Assembly: GCF_000973725.1 (NCBI RefSeq)
Contig: NZ_CP009621.1
Location: 248,001 to 312,000, forward strand
Reading direction: 5' to 3'
Length of the DNA: 64,000 bases
From: Pontibacter korlensis
GTDB taxonomy: Bacteria; Bacteroidota; Bacteroidia; Cytophagales; Hymenobacteraceae
Of the stretch, positions 62,269 to 64,000 are shown one piece after another. A program made the position numbers and the translations under genes. Every line of letters starts with the position of its first letter. The first letter of the stretch is position 1. Under the pieces are notes generated by a model, which saw nothing but the letters and a program-made list of their open reading frames with translations, did no database searches and was not told the DNA's origin.

Positions 62269-64000
62269 TTACTCCCAGTTTGGGTTTTGTACCAGATTCT
62301 CGTTCAGTCTCAGGTCTTCGATTGGAAGCGGGTAATAATAGTCCCGGTTTTCGTCGAAATAGCCGCCTAGTGAGAAAGGGTTCAGGTAGCCGGAGGTACC
62401 GTTGGTTAATGGCCTTTGTTGTATGTTGATAATAGTGGAAGCCTCTTTTGGCGCGCCGGCGGCGTTGCCATCGTGCAGGAACACATCAGTTTTGCCGTCG
62501 TTGTTGAAGTCGTGTGCGCCCAGGCCTGAGAAGTAAATGCCCACCATCGGCTGCTCTATTTTTTTGCCCTCTTTCCAGCGCATCAAATCATCCCAGCGGT
62601 GTCCTTCGTTAAAGAGCTCAATGCGGCGCTCCCGGCGAATCTCCAGGAGCACGCCTTTGTTAGCTCCTCCATCTATATTTGGATACATAGCCGCCAGGTA
62701 CGGATCGGGGTTGGCATTGGCCTGCGCCAGGTTGAGGTGCGGCATACCTACTCTGTCTCTGAGCTTGTTGATGCTGATATCCAGGTCCTGCTGCGTGAGG
62801 GTGCCCAGCTCGGCTTTGGCCTCCGCATAAATCAATAAGGCCTCTGCGTAACGGAAGATGATAATGTCCATGTAAGAGGCACTCCACTGGTCTCGGGACG
62901 GAAGTGCTTTGATCACGCGGTAACCTGTGGTTGTACCGTTCAGGTTCACCGGCTCAGGGGTGCTCTCTCCGTATACCATAAAATTCGGTCCGGCTGTAGT
63001 CTGGGTCAGGCGAGGGTCGCGGTCTTGCATCTCCTCATAAAACTCCATGGTTTCATAGCCCGTCTTATCTGTAAACCGGCTACCGTCCTTCATCAGGTAG
63101 CTATTGATAACATCCTTTGTGATACCCCAGGCACCCATGGTAGGGGCCGTCATCAGGTAACCCAGGTTGTGCTGGCCTAAATCCCGCTCGTAGTCCCTGG
63201 CCAGGATGGTTTCCGTAGGGTCCTGCACGTTACGGGCAAACAGCTCACGGTATGCCTCATTAGGGCCGCCTGCGGTAAACAAGCGGTAAGCACCTGAGTT
63301 TATCAGTTCCCCGGACGCAGCGGCCGCTTCCTGCAGCAGCTGCTCATAATCTCCAAGACCATGATACTTTCTGAACGTGCCCTCGTACAGCGCGATTCTG
63401 GCTTTCAGAAGCAAAGCTGTATACTTGGTAATGCGGTTTAGCTCTACCTCCGCCGGAATGTTGGCTATGGCATAGTCAATATCGGCCATCACCGAATCGA
63501 TCACCAGCTTGCGCGGATCTCGCGCCTTGTACAGATCAGGGTCCCCGGCCTCCAGCACTTTGCTGTACCACGGCACATCCCCAAAGCGCTGCACCTTCTC
63601 AAAGTAGAAGTAGGCCCGGAAGAAGCGGGCGATGCCGCCATACTTGCGCTTGGCTGCCTCATCAGGCACGCGGTGGTAGTTCTCCAGGAAAAAGTTAATA
63701 TCTCTGAGCCTGCTCCAGGACCAGCCCCCGCTCCCACGGGTGGTAGGCACCATACGGTTGCCCCTCACTCTATCGGACGCGTTCAAGGGCACGATGTTAT
63801 CTGAGGAGGCATCATCGCTGTAGACCCCGGTGGTGGGTAGCATACTGTAAAAGTCATTTGTGGCCACCTCCAGGTCCGTAGCTGTTTTGAAGAAGAACTC
63901 TGCGTCCACTTTGTCCTTTGGGGGCCTGTCCAGGAAATCTTTTTCGCAGCCGGTAAAGAGCATGGTAAGGAAGGCGAAAACGGAAGTAATGTATATTCTT
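62269..64000 (-). CDS. SusD/RagB-family outer membrane lipoprotein (N-terminus off the right edge)
   Basis: The SusD family C-terminal part is clear: YMDIIIFRYAEALLIYAEAKAEL, RRERRIELFNEGHRWDDLMRWK and the terminal QNPNWE. The frame stays open to the window end. Its leading residues there (RIYITSVFAFLTM before LFTGC) form a signal helix with a lipobox, so the real start is just beyond 64000 and the ATG at 63963 is internal. At least 577 residues. Its susC partner is presumably outside the window. It would serve ligand capture for the glycan handled by the genes downstream. Confidence 0.88.
   Translation of the reverse strand, partial: RIYITSVFAFLTMLFTGCEKDFLDRPPKDKVDAEFFFKTATDLEVATNDFYSMLPTTGVYSDDASSDNIVPLNASDRVRGNRMVPTTRGSGGWSWSRLRDINFFLENYHRVPDEAAKRKYGGIARFFRAYFYFEKVQRFGDVPWYSKVLEAGDPDLYKARDPRKLVIDSVMADIDYAIANIPAEVELNRITKYTALLLKARIALYEGTFRKYHGLGDYEQLLQEAAAASGELINSGAYRLFTAGGPNEAYRELFARNVQDPTETILARDYERDLGQHNLGYLMTAPTMGAWGITKDVINSYLMKDGSRFTDKTGYETMEFYEEMQDRDPRLTQTTAGPNFMVYGESTPEPVNLNGTTTGYRVIKALPSRDQWSASYMDIIIFRYAEALLIYAEAKAELGTLTQQDLDISINKLRDRVGMPHLNLAQANANPDPYLAAMYPNIDGGANKGVLLEIRRERRIELFNEGHRWDDLMRWKEGKKIEQPMVGIYFSGLGAHDFNNDGKTDVFLHDGNAAGAPKEASTIINIQQRPLTNGTSGYLNPFSLGGYFDENRDYYYPLPIEDLRLNENLVQNPNWE

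Noticed and set aside
63501-63963. Start of the right-edge SusD at the ATG 63963
   Set aside because: The frame continues into a signal helix with a lipobox that needs residues upstream of that ATG, so the true start lies past the window edge.

Overview
This window looks like a chromosomal segment of a Bacteroidota bacterium, most likely order Cytophagales and close to Pontibacter/Hymenobacteraceae. The assignment is inference from several things: two SusC/SusD-type nutrient uptake sets, many lipoproteins with short lipoboxes, a BACON domain, DUF2911/DUF2461/SPW-repeat proteins, roughly 50% GC, and Bacteroidota-type -7 boxes (TAnnTTTG) upstream of several genes. There is no rRNA, CRISPR array, integrase or intact insertion sequence. 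The only mobile-element trace is the last 60 codons of a decayed tnpB.

Layout. 1-4.9 kb: minus-strand genes (DUF389 membrane protein running off the left edge, histidine-phosphatase lipoprotein, large TPR/HExxH secreted protein). 4.9-5.6 kb: gap with the tnpB remnant. 5.6-9.8 kb: four-gene plus-strand cassette (UDP-glucuronate 4-epimerase-like, GT2, tandem LAB_N membrane protein, ArnT-like GT39), which reads as a lipid-linked sugar pathway for modifying lipid A or another surface glycan. 9.9 kb: tRNA-Leu(CAG). 10-23.4 kb: housekeeping genes (PAP2, ThpR, PncC, methyltransferases, M61 peptidase, MBL hydrolase, Na+ symporter, ABC exporter, DUF2911). 23.7-28.2 kb: symporter with a translationally coupled 48-residue partner, and a secreted PIG-L deacetylase. 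28.6-36.7 kb: small and hypothetical genes, an amino acid permease, a VKOR-like/SPW pair, a hydrolase and a flavoprotein. 36.7-38.3 kb: an AT-rich GT39 gene that looks acquired. 38.4-42.2 kb: small proteins, an M49-like peptidase and a deoxynucleoside kinase.

42.4-64 kb is accessory and entirely on the minus strand, in two transcription units. The upstream unit (right) runs SusD-like, TIM-barrel sugar isomerase lipoprotein, BACON/beta-helix lipoprotein, a DUF218-hemopexin fusion, a NAGPA phosphodiester glycosidase lipoprotein and an SGNH hydrolase. It suggests an envelope system for a phosphodiester-containing or esterified glycan. The second unit runs SusC, SusD, two tandem paralogous FG-GAP/ASPIC lipoproteins and a vanadium-haloperoxidase-like PAP2 lipoprotein.

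Two patterns are not explained by genes. The heptamer AAGTATA/TATACTT occurs at least about 70 times (about 8 expected), in genes and gaps alike. A degenerate intergenic repeat of about 230-400 bp is present in three copies (18.3, 23.4 and 41.2 kb).
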